64,000 bases of DNA, from NCBI GenBank assembly GCA_030424595.1, contig JAUHWG010000022.1, positions 123,344-187,343 on the forward strand, read 5' to 3'. A model generated the notes under the pieces. The model was given only the letters and a program-made list of their open reading frames with translations, did no database searches and had not been told where the DNA came from. This DNA is from Polyangia bacterium. Lineage in GTDB: Bacteria; Myxococcota_A; Polyangia; Nannocystales; Nannocystaceae. Positions 27,830 through 36,347 of the stretch are shown here, one piece after another. Each line of letters starts with the position of its first letter. The first letter of the stretch is position 1. The position numbers were made by a program, and so were the translations under genes.

Positions 27830-28174
27830 TCAGTGCTCGCGGGCGAGGCCGGTGCAGTCGGCGGTCACCTTGAGCTTCTGCTTGCCCTGGATCGGCTGAT
27901 AGAGCGCGATCGGTCGCTCGTCGGGGTCGAGGAGCCAGACCGCCTCGTTGGTCCCCTTGAAGGAGTCGCGGCTCAGCTTGAAGAGGAGGACCTTGCTTCC
28001 GGTGGTCTGCGTCGTCCCGACGTGGAGCGTGACGTCGTCGGTGCACGCGTTGAAGACCGAGATGTGGAAGTCGTTGACGGTCGTCGGCTCTGGGGTGAGG
28101 GACTCGCCTGACGGGGCGGACCCGCAGGCGATCGTGGCGGCGAGGAGCGTTCCGGCTGCGATTCTCTGCATCAT
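27830..28174 (-). CDS. Small lipoprotein, unknown function
   Basis: The 114-residue product has a lipoprotein signal (MMQRIAAGTLLAATIACG, Cys17) and a beta-rich body with two cysteines that could pair (FNACTDD and TADCTGL). Family not recognised. Start chosen at the ATG-ATG pair (28174/28171); the frame is open further upstream but would lose the signal peptide. Confidence 0.65.
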   Translation of the reverse strand: MMQRIAAGTLLAATIACGSAPSGESLTPEPTTVNDFHISVFNACTDDVTLHVGTTQTTGSKVLLFKLSRDSFKGTNEAVWLLDPDERPIALYQPIQGKQKLKVTADCTGLAREH

Positions 28175-28226
28175 CGTCCTACGGGGCACGTCGACGAGCG
28201 TAGCAGCGCAGCGGCCGTGTCGTCTG

Positions 28227-28724
28227 CTAGGCGCCGTGGACGACCTCAGCGATGCGGTCGATCGCGTCGGCGTAGGCGAAGAGGGCAGCATCGGCCGCGA
28301 GCCCGGGGTCGAACTCGTCGACCTCGAGGACCTCAGCCCCGGCCGGGAGGCTCTCGACCTTGCGAAAGCCGGAGCAGGGCGCGAGGTCCGGGGCGCGGAG
28401 CTCGAAGACGTCGCCGTGAGAGACGTAGTAGGTGGAGTCGGCGGTGGCGTAGAAACCGTCCTCCGGGACGATGACCGGGGCCGCGTCCGACGCGACCAGG
28501 GCCGCGATCTCGCTCAGCGAGGCGTCGGCCAGGGAGACGGAGCCGCAGGCCTTGGCGTAGGCGAGGACTCGACCGCTCGGGTCGCAGAGGACAGCCGACG
28601 CGCGCTCGCGCACAGCCTTGCTCTGGAGGGTACGGAGGAAGAGGGCCTGGTCGACGCAAGAGCGCTCGTACTTCGCGAAGTCACCGATGGCCAACTGAAC
28701 TTGGGTAGCGCCACTCGAAATCAT
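28227..28724 (-). CDS. Hypothetical soluble protein, 165 residues
   Basis: Unrecognised. No signal peptide or membrane helix is seen. Segments such as AVLCDPSGRVLAYAKACGS and SLSEIAALVAS suggest an alpha/beta fold of the roadblock/profilin-like kind, but this is a weak impression. Start ATG at 28724 (MISSGATQVQ). It lies 52 bp upstream of the small lipoprotein on the same strand and could be cotranscribed. Confidence 0.6.
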   Translation of the reverse strand: MISSGATQVQLAIGDFAKYERSCVDQALFLRTLQSKAVRERASAVLCDPSGRVLAYAKACGSVSLADASLSEIAALVASDAAPVIVPEDGFYATADSTYYVSHGDVFELRAPDLAPCSGFRKVESLPAGAEVLEVDEFDPGLAADAALFAYADAIDRIAEVVHGA

Positions 28725-29363
28725 GGACCTTGGTTAATCGCTCGCCCGGTCGCGTGTCCAGGCCTGCGAAGTGGCGAATTTCGGCTCCCAATCGCGGTTT
28801 CGCACCAAAGATGCGCGACATCGATACACAAATGTCACGAAGACAGTGTCAGTCCGTAAACTATGTAAGGTGGCAGACCCCACTGTCAGAAGTGCGAGAT
28901 CTCGGGTCCTAGGGCCGTCTGCGCGGCAGGTCGAGCGAATTGGGCCGCCGGCGCGCATGCTCGCGCGCCGCTGCTCACAAGCGCCCTCGCCAGGTCAGGG
29001 GCGCACGCTGTGTGCAGCTGCAATTTTATGACCCTAGAGACATGTCGCTCAGGAAAAGAGCCTTTGGCGTCGGTCTAGGCCCCGTCGGCCGGCCACTCCT
29101 CGATAGCCTGACTCGGTGATCCGGTGCAGATCATCGGTGTCCGCGTCGAGGTGTGAGGGGCGAGGAGCGCCCCTGGGCCGAGCTCTACGTTGAAGTTGCC
29201 GGAGAGGGTGGGGGCGTGTCGTCCGCGGGCCGAGCGCTCCGCTCGGCCCAGCCCGCGGCGGACACACGCGTCGCAGGAGCAGCGCCCGCGGTGAAGGCCG
29301 TGAGAACGGAGAAGGGCGACGAGCTGATGCCCGTCGCCCCTGCGAAAAGCGCTGTGCGAGCGC
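28725..29363. other. 639-bp region without a gene, several hairpins
   Basis: No reading frame looks coding. The left part (28730-28880) is AT-richer and includes a GACAGTG ... CACTGTC pair. A stem GGCGCGC/GCGCGCC lies near 28950-28970, and GGGCCGAGCG-CTC-CGCTCGGCCC at 29227-29249 is a perfect 10-bp stem. It could hold the promoter of the reverse gene at 28724 and a small RNA. Confidence 0.5.
29306..29339 (-). terminator. Candidate terminator of the flotillin operon
   Basis: On the reverse strand GGGCGACG pairs with CGTCGCCC (8 bp, 10-nt loop), followed by TTCTCC. It lies 25 bp after the second SPFH gene. The T-tract is weak. Confidence 0.5.
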
Positions 29364-30662
29364 CTACTTTCCGTCGCCGTACTTGTCGCGGACGATCTTG
29401 GGGACGTCGACGCCGGTCGCCGCCTTGATCTGCTCCGCGTAGCTGATCAGCTTGGCGGCGAAGGGCTCGTCGCCGGCCTGGCCAAGCGCTGAGGGGAGGA
29501 CCGTCATCCGATCGACCTTGAGATCGCCGATGGTCCCAGAGATCGTCCGCATCAGCGGCACGAGCTTCTGCATGAGGAGGACGTCGCGGCCGGCGGTGCC
29601 GGAGCCCTGGTAGGTCGCCGCGAGCTCGCTGAGGGCCCTGGCGGTCGCCTGACCCTGCTCGATGAGCTGGGCGGCGTGACCCTTGGCGTCCTCTTCCGCA
29701 CGGCGACGCTCGGCGTCTGCGGGCTGGATCACGTCGGCCTGGAGCTGACGCCGGACCTGCTCGATCCGCGCCTCCTGCATCTGGACCTCGGCGGTGGCCT
29801 GGGCGATGAGCGCCTGGACCTGGGCTTGCTGCTGGGCGATGAGCGCCTCTCGACGGGTCTGGGAGTCGGCGACGCGCCGCTCGGTCTCCTTGCCGACGAT
29901 CTGGATCTGGGCCTCGATCGAGGCGAGCTCCGCCTGCCGGGTGTTGGCCCACTTCTTCTCGGCGGCCTCCGCCTGCGCGGCGGCCTCTGCGACGAGCGCT
30001 GCCCGCCGGATCTGCGCCGACCGCTGGCGACCGATCGCGTCGAGGTAGCCGACCTCGTCCGAGATGTTCTGGATGTTGAGCGTGTCGAGGACCAGGCCGA
30101 GCCGGCTAAAGTCGTGCTCTGCCTCTTCGGTCAGCTTGCTCGCGAAGAGCTGCTTGTCGGTGTTCACCTGCTCCGGGGTCAGGGTGGCCAGAACACCGCG
30201 CAGGTTGCCCTCGAGGGTCTCGCGGGCGGTCTTCATGATCTCCTCGCGGCCCTTGCCGAGGAAGCGCTCGAGGGTGTTGTTGAGGAGCGGCTCCTCGCCG
30301 GGGATCTTGATGTTGGCGATCCCCTGGATGTCGAGCGGGATGCCGCCCTTGCAGTAGGCGCCGCGGACCTGGAGCTCGATGATCATGTTGGTCAGATCCA
30401 TGCGATCGACCGTCTCAAAGAGCGGGATGCGGAGCGCACGGCCGCCGCGGATGATCCGGTAGCCGAGGATCTTGTCGCCTACCTTGCGGCTGCGACCGGC
30501 GAAGATCAGGACCTCGTTGGGCTGGCAGACGTAGAGGACGTTCTTGATCACCAGGAGCAGCGCGGCCATGACGAGGACGGCGATCACGGCGAGGGCGCCG
30601 ATAGCCTCCATGTTGCCGGCTGCGACCAGCGAGAGCGCGGATGGGTCGAAGTTGAGCGACAT
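29364..30662 (-). CDS. SPFH-domain (flotillin-like) membrane protein, copy 2
   Basis: The 432-residue product has an N-terminal membrane helix (about residues 21-41), then an SPFH domain (NEVLIFAGRSR; GIPLDIQGIANIKI; RETLEGNLRGVLATLTPEQVN) and a long Ala/Glu/Gln coiled coil (residues about 235-345) with EAQIQIVGKETERR and QALIAQATAEVQM. It ends with a short globular tail. Flotillins scaffold membrane microdomains and oligomerise through the coil. It overlaps the upstream paralogue by 1 bp (TAATG), so the two are coupled and probably form a hetero-oligomer. Confidence 0.9.
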   Translation of the reverse strand: MSLNFDPSALSLVAAGNMEAIGALAVIAVLVMAALLLVIKNVLYVCQPNEVLIFAGRSRKVGDKILGYRIIRGGRALRIPLFETVDRMDLTNMIIELQVRGAYCKGGIPLDIQGIANIKIPGEEPLLNNTLERFLGKGREEIMKTARETLEGNLRGVLATLTPEQVNTDKQLFASKLTEEAEHDFSRLGLVLDTLNIQNISDEVGYLDAIGRQRSAQIRRAALVAEAAAQAEAAEKKWANTRQAELASIEAQIQIVGKETERRVADSQTRREALIAQQQAQVQALIAQATAEVQMQEARIEQVRRQLQADVIQPADAERRRAEEDAKGHAAQLIEQGQATARALSELAATYQGSGTAGRDVLLMQKLVPLMRTISGTIGDLKVDRMTVLPSALGQAGDEPFAAKLISYAEQIKAATGVDVPKIVRDKYGDGK

Positions 30663-32080
30663 TAGCGGACGGTCCTTCCGAAGTTGAGGCCCGAGGGCGT
30701 GCTGCTCGGCGGCGGTGCCTCGCCGCTGGGCGCTGCGTTGCCGCTGAGGATCAGCGGGACGTCGACCCCGGTGGTCTGACGGAGGGCTGTGAGGATGGAC
30801 GCGACCGCGTTCGGGTACGCGGCGGCGTAGCTGGCGAGACCGGAGCCGTCGCCGGGGTCGAGGACGTTGACCTCGCGGACGTCGATCTTCGCGACCGAGC
30901 TGATCACCGCGCCGACGATCTCCTCGATGTGCTGGATGACGTAGATCTCCTTCGCCTGCGGGCCCATCGCCCGCCACGCGCCGGCCATCGCCTCGAGCAC
31001 CTGGGCCGCGGCGATACCGTTCTCGACGGTCGGCGCCGCTGCGCCCTTGGCCCGGATGACCTCAGCCTCGCGGTTGATCTCGGCCGGGATGACGACCTCG
31101 GCCTGGAGGCGCCGCTGCTCGAGCTCGTTGCGGACGCCCTGGAGCGACTGCTCGGCCTCGGCGCGGGCGGTCTTCGCCGCGGCCTGAGCCTCGGCCTCGA
31201 CCGACCTGGCCTGACCGTCGAACTCTGCGGTGATCCGCGCGAGTTCGTTGCGCTTGCGGAGGATCTCCTTCTCGGCGTCGGCCTTGGCGATCTCGGCCCG
31301 CTGGTGCGCGCCGGCCTGGGCCTCGGAGATCTCCTGCTCGGCCTGGTTCTCGGCGTTCTCGGCGTCGCGGAGGACGGCGGCGATCTGCGGCCGACCGAGC
31401 GAGTCGAGGTAGCCGACGTCGTCGGAGACCATCTGGATCTTGAGCGTGTCGAGCTGGAGGCCGAGCTTGTCGAGGTCGTCCTTGGCGCTGAGGCTGAGGT
31501 TGTCAGCGAACGCGAGGCGGTCCTCGTTGACCTGCTCAGGGGTCATCTGCGCGAGCACCTCGCGCAGCGCACCCTCGAGGGTCTGCTTGGCGACCATCAT
31601 GATCTCGTGCTTCGACTGGCCGAGGAAGCGCTCGATCGCGTTGCGGATCAGCACCGGGTCGGAGCAGATCTTGACGTTGGCGATCGCGTGGATCTTGAGG
31701 GGGATGTTGCCGGCGGAGTAGGCGTTCATGACGACGACGTCGATCGACATCGCGGCCATGTCGAGCCGGTCGACGCGCTCGAGGATCGGCACTCGCCAGG
31801 CACGACCGCGACCGCAGCCGTCGAACTCCGCGGGCTGGCCGGCGGCGCCGCGGCCGAGGAGCACCAGCGGCCCGAGGTCGACGCCGTCGCGGAGGCGCTT
31901 GCGGCCGGTGAAGATCAGGGCCTCGTCGGTGCGGCAGATGTAGAGGAAGTTCCGGACCAGGAAGAGGAAGAGGAGAACGACAGCTCCAGCGACCGCGCCG
32001 CCGATCAGGACCGAAGTGACTTCGAGCCCAGAGGCGGCGAGGAGGCTGACTGGTTCGGGGGGGGCGAGGTTGTGGATCAT
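30662..32080 (-). CDS. SPFH-domain (flotillin-like) membrane protein, copy 1
   Basis: The 472-residue product is a paralogue of the downstream gene with the same order: N-terminal helix (residues about 21-43), SPFH domain (DEALIFTGRKRL; GNIPLKIHAIANVKI; KQTLEGALREVLAQMTPEQVN) and coiled coil (EAQAGAHQRAEIAKADAEKEI). It has an extra insert after the first SPFH strand with a Gly/Cys-bearing loop (GAAGQPAEFDGCGRG) and a Pro/Ser-rich C-terminal tail. ATG at 32080. The OB-fold protein gene is 33 bp upstream on the same strand. Confidence 0.9.
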   Translation of the reverse strand: MIHNLAPPEPVSLLAASGLEVTSVLIGGAVAGAVVLLFLFLVRNFLYICRTDEALIFTGRKRLRDGVDLGPLVLLGRGAAGQPAEFDGCGRGRAWRVPILERVDRLDMAAMSIDVVVMNAYSAGNIPLKIHAIANVKICSDPVLIRNAIERFLGQSKHEIMMVAKQTLEGALREVLAQMTPEQVNEDRLAFADNLSLSAKDDLDKLGLQLDTLKIQMVSDDVGYLDSLGRPQIAAVLRDAENAENQAEQEISEAQAGAHQRAEIAKADAEKEILRKRNELARITAEFDGQARSVEAEAQAAAKTARAEAEQSLQGVRNELEQRRLQAEVVIPAEINREAEVIRAKGAAAPTVENGIAAAQVLEAMAGAWRAMGPQAKEIYVIQHIEEIVGAVISSVAKIDVREVNVLDPGDGSGLASYAAAYPNAVASILTALRQTTGVDVPLILSGNAAPSGEAPPPSSTPSGLNFGRTVR

Positions 32081-32113
32081 GGGGTTGTCACGCTCGGTTG
32101 ACGGGGTTGCCGA

Positions 32114-32668
32114 CTATTCTTCGTCGGGATCGTTGGCGGGTCGGATGACGACCGCGGTGGTGTCGCTCATGTGGATGATCAGGGCCTCGTCGCCGACGGC
32201 GAAGGGCTCGGCCTCATCGGTGCGCGCGAGGACATCGACAGAGCTGCTGCGGAGGTTCACGCGGAGCTTGCCGGTCTGCTCGCTCGAGATCTCGACGAGG
32301 ACGCGGCCGACCTTGCCGACGAAGTCTCGCTCGTCCGCGGCGATGTTGGTCTCATCGGTCGCGGCGCGGCTGAAGAGGAGGACCGCGAGGAGCCCGACGA
32401 CGAGCGCGAGGACGATGGCGATGAGGGGGACGCTGCACTCACAGGAGCTGAGCGCGAGCCCCACTCCGAGCGCCGACCCGAGGTTGCCGAGGCTGAGGCC
32501 GGAGAGGCCGAAGACGGTGAGGGCAGGGGTCCAGAAGAGGCGCGAGGCGAGGGGCGCCCTAGGGCGACCTGTGCGGCTCGTACCACCACGCCTGCGGAGC
32601 TGGCTCGATGCAGGCGAGAGGAAGAGGATCCCTGCGGACACCAAGGAGAGGAGGTAGATGCTTGTCAT
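32114..32668 (-). CDS. NfeD/YqiJ-like membrane protein with C-terminal OB fold
   Basis: The 184-residue product has a hydrophobic start (MTSIYLLSLVSAGILFL), a basic loop, two or three more membrane segments (LFWTPALTVFGLSGLSLG; VPLIAIVLALVVGLLAVLLF) and a beta-rich C-terminal domain (VGKVGRVLVEISSEQTGKLRVNL ... GDEALIIHM) of the OB type found in NfeD and E. coli YqiJ. NfeD proteins are encoded next to flotillins in many bacteria, as here. ATG at 32668 is preferred; the frame is open upstream to 32923 without a membrane start. Confidence 0.82.
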   Translation of the reverse strand: MTSIYLLSLVSAGILFLSPASSQLRRRGGTSRTGRPRAPLASRLFWTPALTVFGLSGLSLGNLGSALGVGLALSSCECSVPLIAIVLALVVGLLAVLLFSRAATDETNIAADERDFVGKVGRVLVEISSEQTGKLRVNLRSSSVDVLARTDEAEPFAVGDEALIIHMSDTTAVVIRPANDPDEE

Positions 32669-33057
32669 CGTGGTCGATAGGGCAGGCGGCAATCGCCGCC
32701 GCGGGGCGAGTAGTATGCCACGTTGGCCGGTCCCCCTGACAAAAGCGAAGCATCGACATAGAGCGCGCTTTCTCGGTCCGTCGGGCGGCCACGCGCTCTG
32801 GCCCAAGGCGCGATTGATCGCCCTCCGTCGGCCCGAAACGGAGTTCCCCGCGGAGACGTTCGGTCGACTCGGGAACGGGTCACGAGGGGCCACGAGGGGC
32901 CACGAGGGGTCACGAGGGGTCACGAGGGGTCACGAAGGGGAGCGCAGGGGTGCTGATTCGCGCCATCGCGTCGCCGTGGCGAGGTCGCGCGAGCACGCCG
33001 GTCCTGCGGGACACGGCGCCAGGACCCGTCGTGTGGCAATCGTGGTACATCGTGGCG
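32669..33057. other. 389-bp divergent region between the flotillin operon and hemB
   Basis: No gene is seen. It must hold the promoters of both transcripts. It contains the six-copy 10-bp array at 32881-32940. Confidence 0.55.
32881..32940 (+). repeat. Six tandem copies of a 10-bp unit upstream of hemB
   Basis: The unit is CACGAGGGG followed by C or T, six exact-length copies, the last with one change (CACGAAGGGG). The spacing equals one helical turn. It lies 118 bp before the hemB start. Confidence 0.9.
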
Positions 33058-34047
33058 ATGCGAAGTCGCCCTCGACGGAACCGCAAGAGCCCGGTCGTCC
33101 GCGCCTACCAGCGGGAGACGACCGTCGGTCCCGAGCACCTGATCTACCCCCTCTTTATCCACGGCGGCGACGAGGATGTGCCGATCTCGTCGATGCCGGG
33201 CTGCAGCCGCCTCTCGCCGGCGGGGCTGGTGGCCGAGGTCGAGGCTGCGCGGGCGGTCGGCGTCAATTCCATCGTCCTCTTCCCGGCGATCCCGGAGGCG
33301 CTCAAGACCGCAGACGGGCGCGAATGCTTCAACCCCGACGGGCTGATCCCGCGGTCGATCGCCGGTCTCAAGGAGCGCTGGCCCGATCTCACGGTGGTCA
33401 CCGACGTCGCCCTCGATCCTTACTCGTCCGACGGGCATGACGGGATCGTCAGCGCCGACGGTCGGATCCTCAACGACGAGACCGTCGCCGTGCTCTGCAA
33501 GCAGGCGGTCGCCCAGGCCCGCGCTGGCGCCGACATCATCTCCCCCAGCGACATGATGGACGGGCGGATCGGCGCGATCCGGGACGCGCTCGACGCGGAG
33601 GGTTTTGCTGAGGTGTCGATCCTCGCCTACACGGCGAAGTACGCCTCAGCCTTCTACGGGCCCTTCCGCGAGGCGCTCGACTCGGCGCCGAAGCACGGCG
33701 ACAAGAAGACCTATCAGATGGATCCCGCCAACGGCCGCGAGGCGCTGCGCGAGCTCGCGCTCGACGTGTCGGAGGGGGCTGACATGGTGATGGTCAAGCC
33801 GGCGGGGCCCTATCTCGACGTGATCCGCCGGGTCCGCGACGCCTGCGAGCTGCCCGTCGCCGCCTACCAGGTCAGCGGCGAGTACGCGATGCTCAAGGCC
33901 GCCTGCGAGCGCGGCTGGCTCGACGAGGCGAAGGTCGTCGAGGAGAGCTTGATCGCGATCCGTCGCGCTGGCGCCGACGTGATCCTGACCTACTTCGCCC
34001 GTCACTTTGCGGCCTGGCTCGCCGGCGACAGGACCGCAGCGCGGTAG
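33058..34047 (+). CDS. hemB: Porphobilinogen synthase (delta-aminolevulinic acid dehydratase)
   Basis: Condenses two 5-aminolevulinate molecules to porphobilinogen in haem synthesis. The 329-residue product has the two active-site lysines K194 (YTAKYASAFYG) and K247 (MVMVKPAGPYLD). The metal-site region reads DVALDPYSSDGHDGI, without the three zinc-binding cysteines, which is the magnesium-type enzyme of Pseudomonas and Rhodobacter. ATG at 33058 gives the standard N terminus with RSRPRRNRKSPVVR. Haem from this pathway would supply the cytochromes encoded in the first part of the window. Confidence 0.96.
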   Translation: MRSRPRRNRKSPVVRAYQRETTVGPEHLIYPLFIHGGDEDVPISSMPGCSRLSPAGLVAEVEAARAVGVNSIVLFPAIPEALKTADGRECFNPDGLIPRSIAGLKERWPDLTVVTDVALDPYSSDGHDGIVSADGRILNDETVAVLCKQAVAQARAGADIISPSDMMDGRIGAIRDALDAEGFAEVSILAYTAKYASAFYGPFREALDSAPKHGDKKTYQMDPANGREALRELALDVSEGADMVMVKPAGPYLDVIRRVRDACELPVAAYQVSGEYAMLKAACERGWLDEAKVVEESLIAIRRAGADVILTYFARHFAAWLAGDRTAAR

Positions 34048-34065
34048 GCAAGAGAGGCGCTCTGC

Positions 34066-34085
34066 GCCTGCCCTGCGGGGCAGGC
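34066..34085. terminator. Hairpin after hemB
   Basis: GCCTGCCC-TGCG-GGGCAGGC, a perfect 8-bp stem 18 bp after the hemB stop. No T-tract follows directly, so termination is uncertain. Confidence 0.4.
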
Positions 34086-34187
34086 CGAGGGCCCCTTTGA
34101 AGCGGCATAGGAGCGCCACCCCAGCGCTCTCGCCCCGCTCCGGGGGGCGCGAGCCTGGGGCTCGGAGGGCACCCGCGGGGGGCGCCC

Positions 34188-35183
34188 TCAGAGCGAGGCG
34201 TAGCGGGCCGTCGCCTCGCAGAGGGCGCGGCTGATCCCCGGCTCAAACGCCGAGTGACCGGCGTCGGGGACGACGACGAGGTCGGACTTCGGCAGCCCCT
34301 TGTGCAGGCGCCAGGCGTTCTCCATCGAGCAGATCACATCGTAGCGGCCCTGGACGATGGTCGTGGGGATGTGCTGGATCGTGTGGAGGTTGGCGAAGAG
34401 CTGCTTCTCATGCTTGAGGAAGCCGCCGTTGATGAAGTAGTGGCACTCGATCCGGGCGAAGGCGAGGGTGAAGGCGGGATCGGAGCAGTGGACGAGGACG
34501 TCGGGATCCGGGAGGAGGGTCGCGACCCTGGTCTCCCAGACGCTCCAGGCCCTCGCCGCCGAGTCGCGGATCGACGTGTCCTCGGAGGTCAGACGACGGT
34601 AGTAGGCGGCGATCAGGTCGTCACGCTCGCCCTCGGGGATCTCGGCGACGAAGTCCTCCCAGGCGTCCGGGAAGAGCACGCGGGTGCCCTTGCCGTAGAA
34701 CCACTCGGCCTCGCGCTTGGTGAACATGAAGATCCCGCGGAGGACCATCTCGGTGACCCGCGTCGGGTGGGTCTCGGCGTAGGCGACCGCGAGGGTGCTG
34801 CCCCAGGATCCGCCGAAGACCTGCCACTGCTCGATCCCGAGGTACTCGCGCAGGGCCTCGATGTCGCTGACGAGGTGCCCCGTGGTGTTGTCGACGAGCG
34901 AGGCGTGGGGGTCGCTCTGACCGCAGCCGCGCTGGTCGAAGAGGATGATCCGGTACTTGTCCGGATCAAAGAAGCAGCGGTGCTTCGGATCGGTGCCGCC
35001 GCCGGGGCCGCCGTGGAGGAAGACGACGGGCTTGCCGTGGGGGTTGCCCGACTCCTCGAAGTAGAGGTCGTGGATGTCGGAGACCTGGAGACGGCCGATA
35101 TGATAGGGCTCGATCTCAGGATAGAGGTTGGCGTCGTCGCGGAGTGCTGGCACGGGGTGGTCCTCGCTCGTCACGGGCGGCAA
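34188..35183 (-). CDS. pip: Prolyl aminopeptidase (peptidase S33), copy A
   Basis: Removes N-terminal proline from peptides. The 331-residue product has the oxyanion motif HGGPGGG, FDQRGCGQSDPH, the nucleophile elbow GGSWGS, catalytic Asp in GRYDVIC and His in DAGHSAFEPG. Length is typical (310-330). The start is uncertain: TTG at 35183 gives MPPVTSEDHP, and a GTG at 35174 is as good. It lies 18 bp downstream of a close paralogue on the same strand. Confidence 0.92.
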   Translation of the reverse strand: MPPVTSEDHPVPALRDDANLYPEIEPYHIGRLQVSDIHDLYFEESGNPHGKPVVFLHGGPGGGTDPKHRCFFDPDKYRIILFDQRGCGQSDPHASLVDNTTGHLVSDIEALREYLGIEQWQVFGGSWGSTLAVAYAETHPTRVTEMVLRGIFMFTKREAEWFYGKGTRVLFPDAWEDFVAEIPEGERDDLIAAYYRRLTSEDTSIRDSAARAWSVWETRVATLLPDPDVLVHCSDPAFTLAFARIECHYFINGGFLKHEKQLFANLHTIQHIPTTIVQGRYDVICSMENAWRLHKGLPKSDLVVVPDAGHSAFEPGISRALCEATARYASL

Positions 35184-35201
35184 TGGGCTCGAAGACGGGC
35201 C

Positions 35202-36167
35202 TTAGAAGAAAGTGTCGGCGAAGCGGTCGGTCGCCTCGACCAGCTCGTGGACGATCCCGGGCTCGAAGGCCGAGTGTCCGGCGTCGTCGACGATCCGCAG
35301 ATCGGCCTCAGGCCAGGCCTTGTGCAGCTCCCAGGCGGTCTGCATCGGGCAGACGACGTCGTAGCGACCCTGGACGATCACCGCCGGGATGTGGCGGATC
35401 CGGTCGAGGTTTTGGAAGATCCAGTCGCGGTGCTCGAAGAAGCCCTGGTTCATGAAATAGTGGGACTCGATCCGGGCGAAGGCGAGGCTAAAGTCGTCGT
35501 CGTCCGCCGCCTGGGCGATGCTCTTCGGGTCCTGGTAGAGGTGGCTGGTCGACAGCTCCCACTCGCTCCAGGCGCGCGCGGCCTCGCGGCGCAGCTCCGG
35601 ATCGTCCGAGGTCAGGCGGATGTAATAGGCGGTGAGGAAGTCAGCCCGCTCGTGCATCGCGATCGGGGCGATGAACTTCTCCCAAGCCTCGGGGAAGATC
35701 GAGCTCGCCCCCTCTTGGTAGAACCAGAGCAGCTCCTCGACGCGCATCGTGAAGATCCCGCGGAGAACGAGCTGGCTGACCGCGAGGGGGTGGGTCGCCG
35801 CGTAGGCGAGGGCGAGGGTGCTGCCCCAGGAGCCGCCGAAGACCTGCCAGCTCTCGACGTCGAGGTGCTCGCGGAGGGCCTCGATGTCGGCGACGAGCTC
35901 CCAGGTGGTGTTCTCCTCGAGGCAGGCGTGGGGGGTCGAACGACCGCATCCGCGCTGGTCAAAGAGGATGATCCGGTACTTCTCCGGATCGAAGAAGCAT
36001 CGGTGCTTCGGAGAGGTGCCGCCACCGGGGCCGCCGTGGAGGAAGAGGACGGGCTTTCCCTCGGGGTTCCCGGACTGCTCGTAGTAGATCGAGTGGAGCT
36101 TGGAGACCTGGAGGTGAGCCGCGTCGTAGGGCTCGAGCTCCGGGTAGAGCGTGCGGCGCTGGGACAT
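35202..36167 (-). CDS. pip: Prolyl aminopeptidase (peptidase S33), copy B
   Basis: Paralogue of the gene just downstream. The 321-residue product has HGGPGGGTSPKHRCFFDPEKYRI, GGSWGSTLALAYA, GRYDVVCPM and DAGHSAFEPG. The two copies share most of their length and the same motifs, so a tandem duplication is clear. The start ATG at 36167 (MSQRRTLYPELEPY) is chosen because it matches the family start. The frame runs open far upstream on this strand, opposite the DUF4139 gene, but that is not coding. Confidence 0.93.
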   Translation of the reverse strand: MSQRRTLYPELEPYDAAHLQVSKLHSIYYEQSGNPEGKPVLFLHGGPGGGTSPKHRCFFDPEKYRIILFDQRGCGRSTPHACLEENTTWELVADIEALREHLDVESWQVFGGSWGSTLALAYAATHPLAVSQLVLRGIFTMRVEELLWFYQEGASSIFPEAWEKFIAPIAMHERADFLTAYYIRLTSDDPELRREAARAWSEWELSTSHLYQDPKSIAQAADDDDFSLAFARIESHYFMNQGFFEHRDWIFQNLDRIRHIPAVIVQGRYDVVCPMQTAWELHKAWPEADLRIVDDAGHSAFEPGIVHELVEATDRFADTFF

Positions 36168-36347
36168 CGCCAGGAGAGTGGCAAAGCGCGCCCTCGGGTG
36201 TCCAGCGGGGGATCGCTTGCGCGCATGTGCGCGATAGTCGCGGAGGGCTCCCGCGAACGGTCGAATGTCGCGCCGTCGCGCTCCAAAGGGGGCTCCAATG
36301 CGAACTCTGCGGACTCTGGTCGGCCGCAACGCTGATAGATTCACGCC

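Noticed and set aside
32881..32940. CRISPR array
   Set aside because: A pure 10-bp tandem repeat with no spacers.
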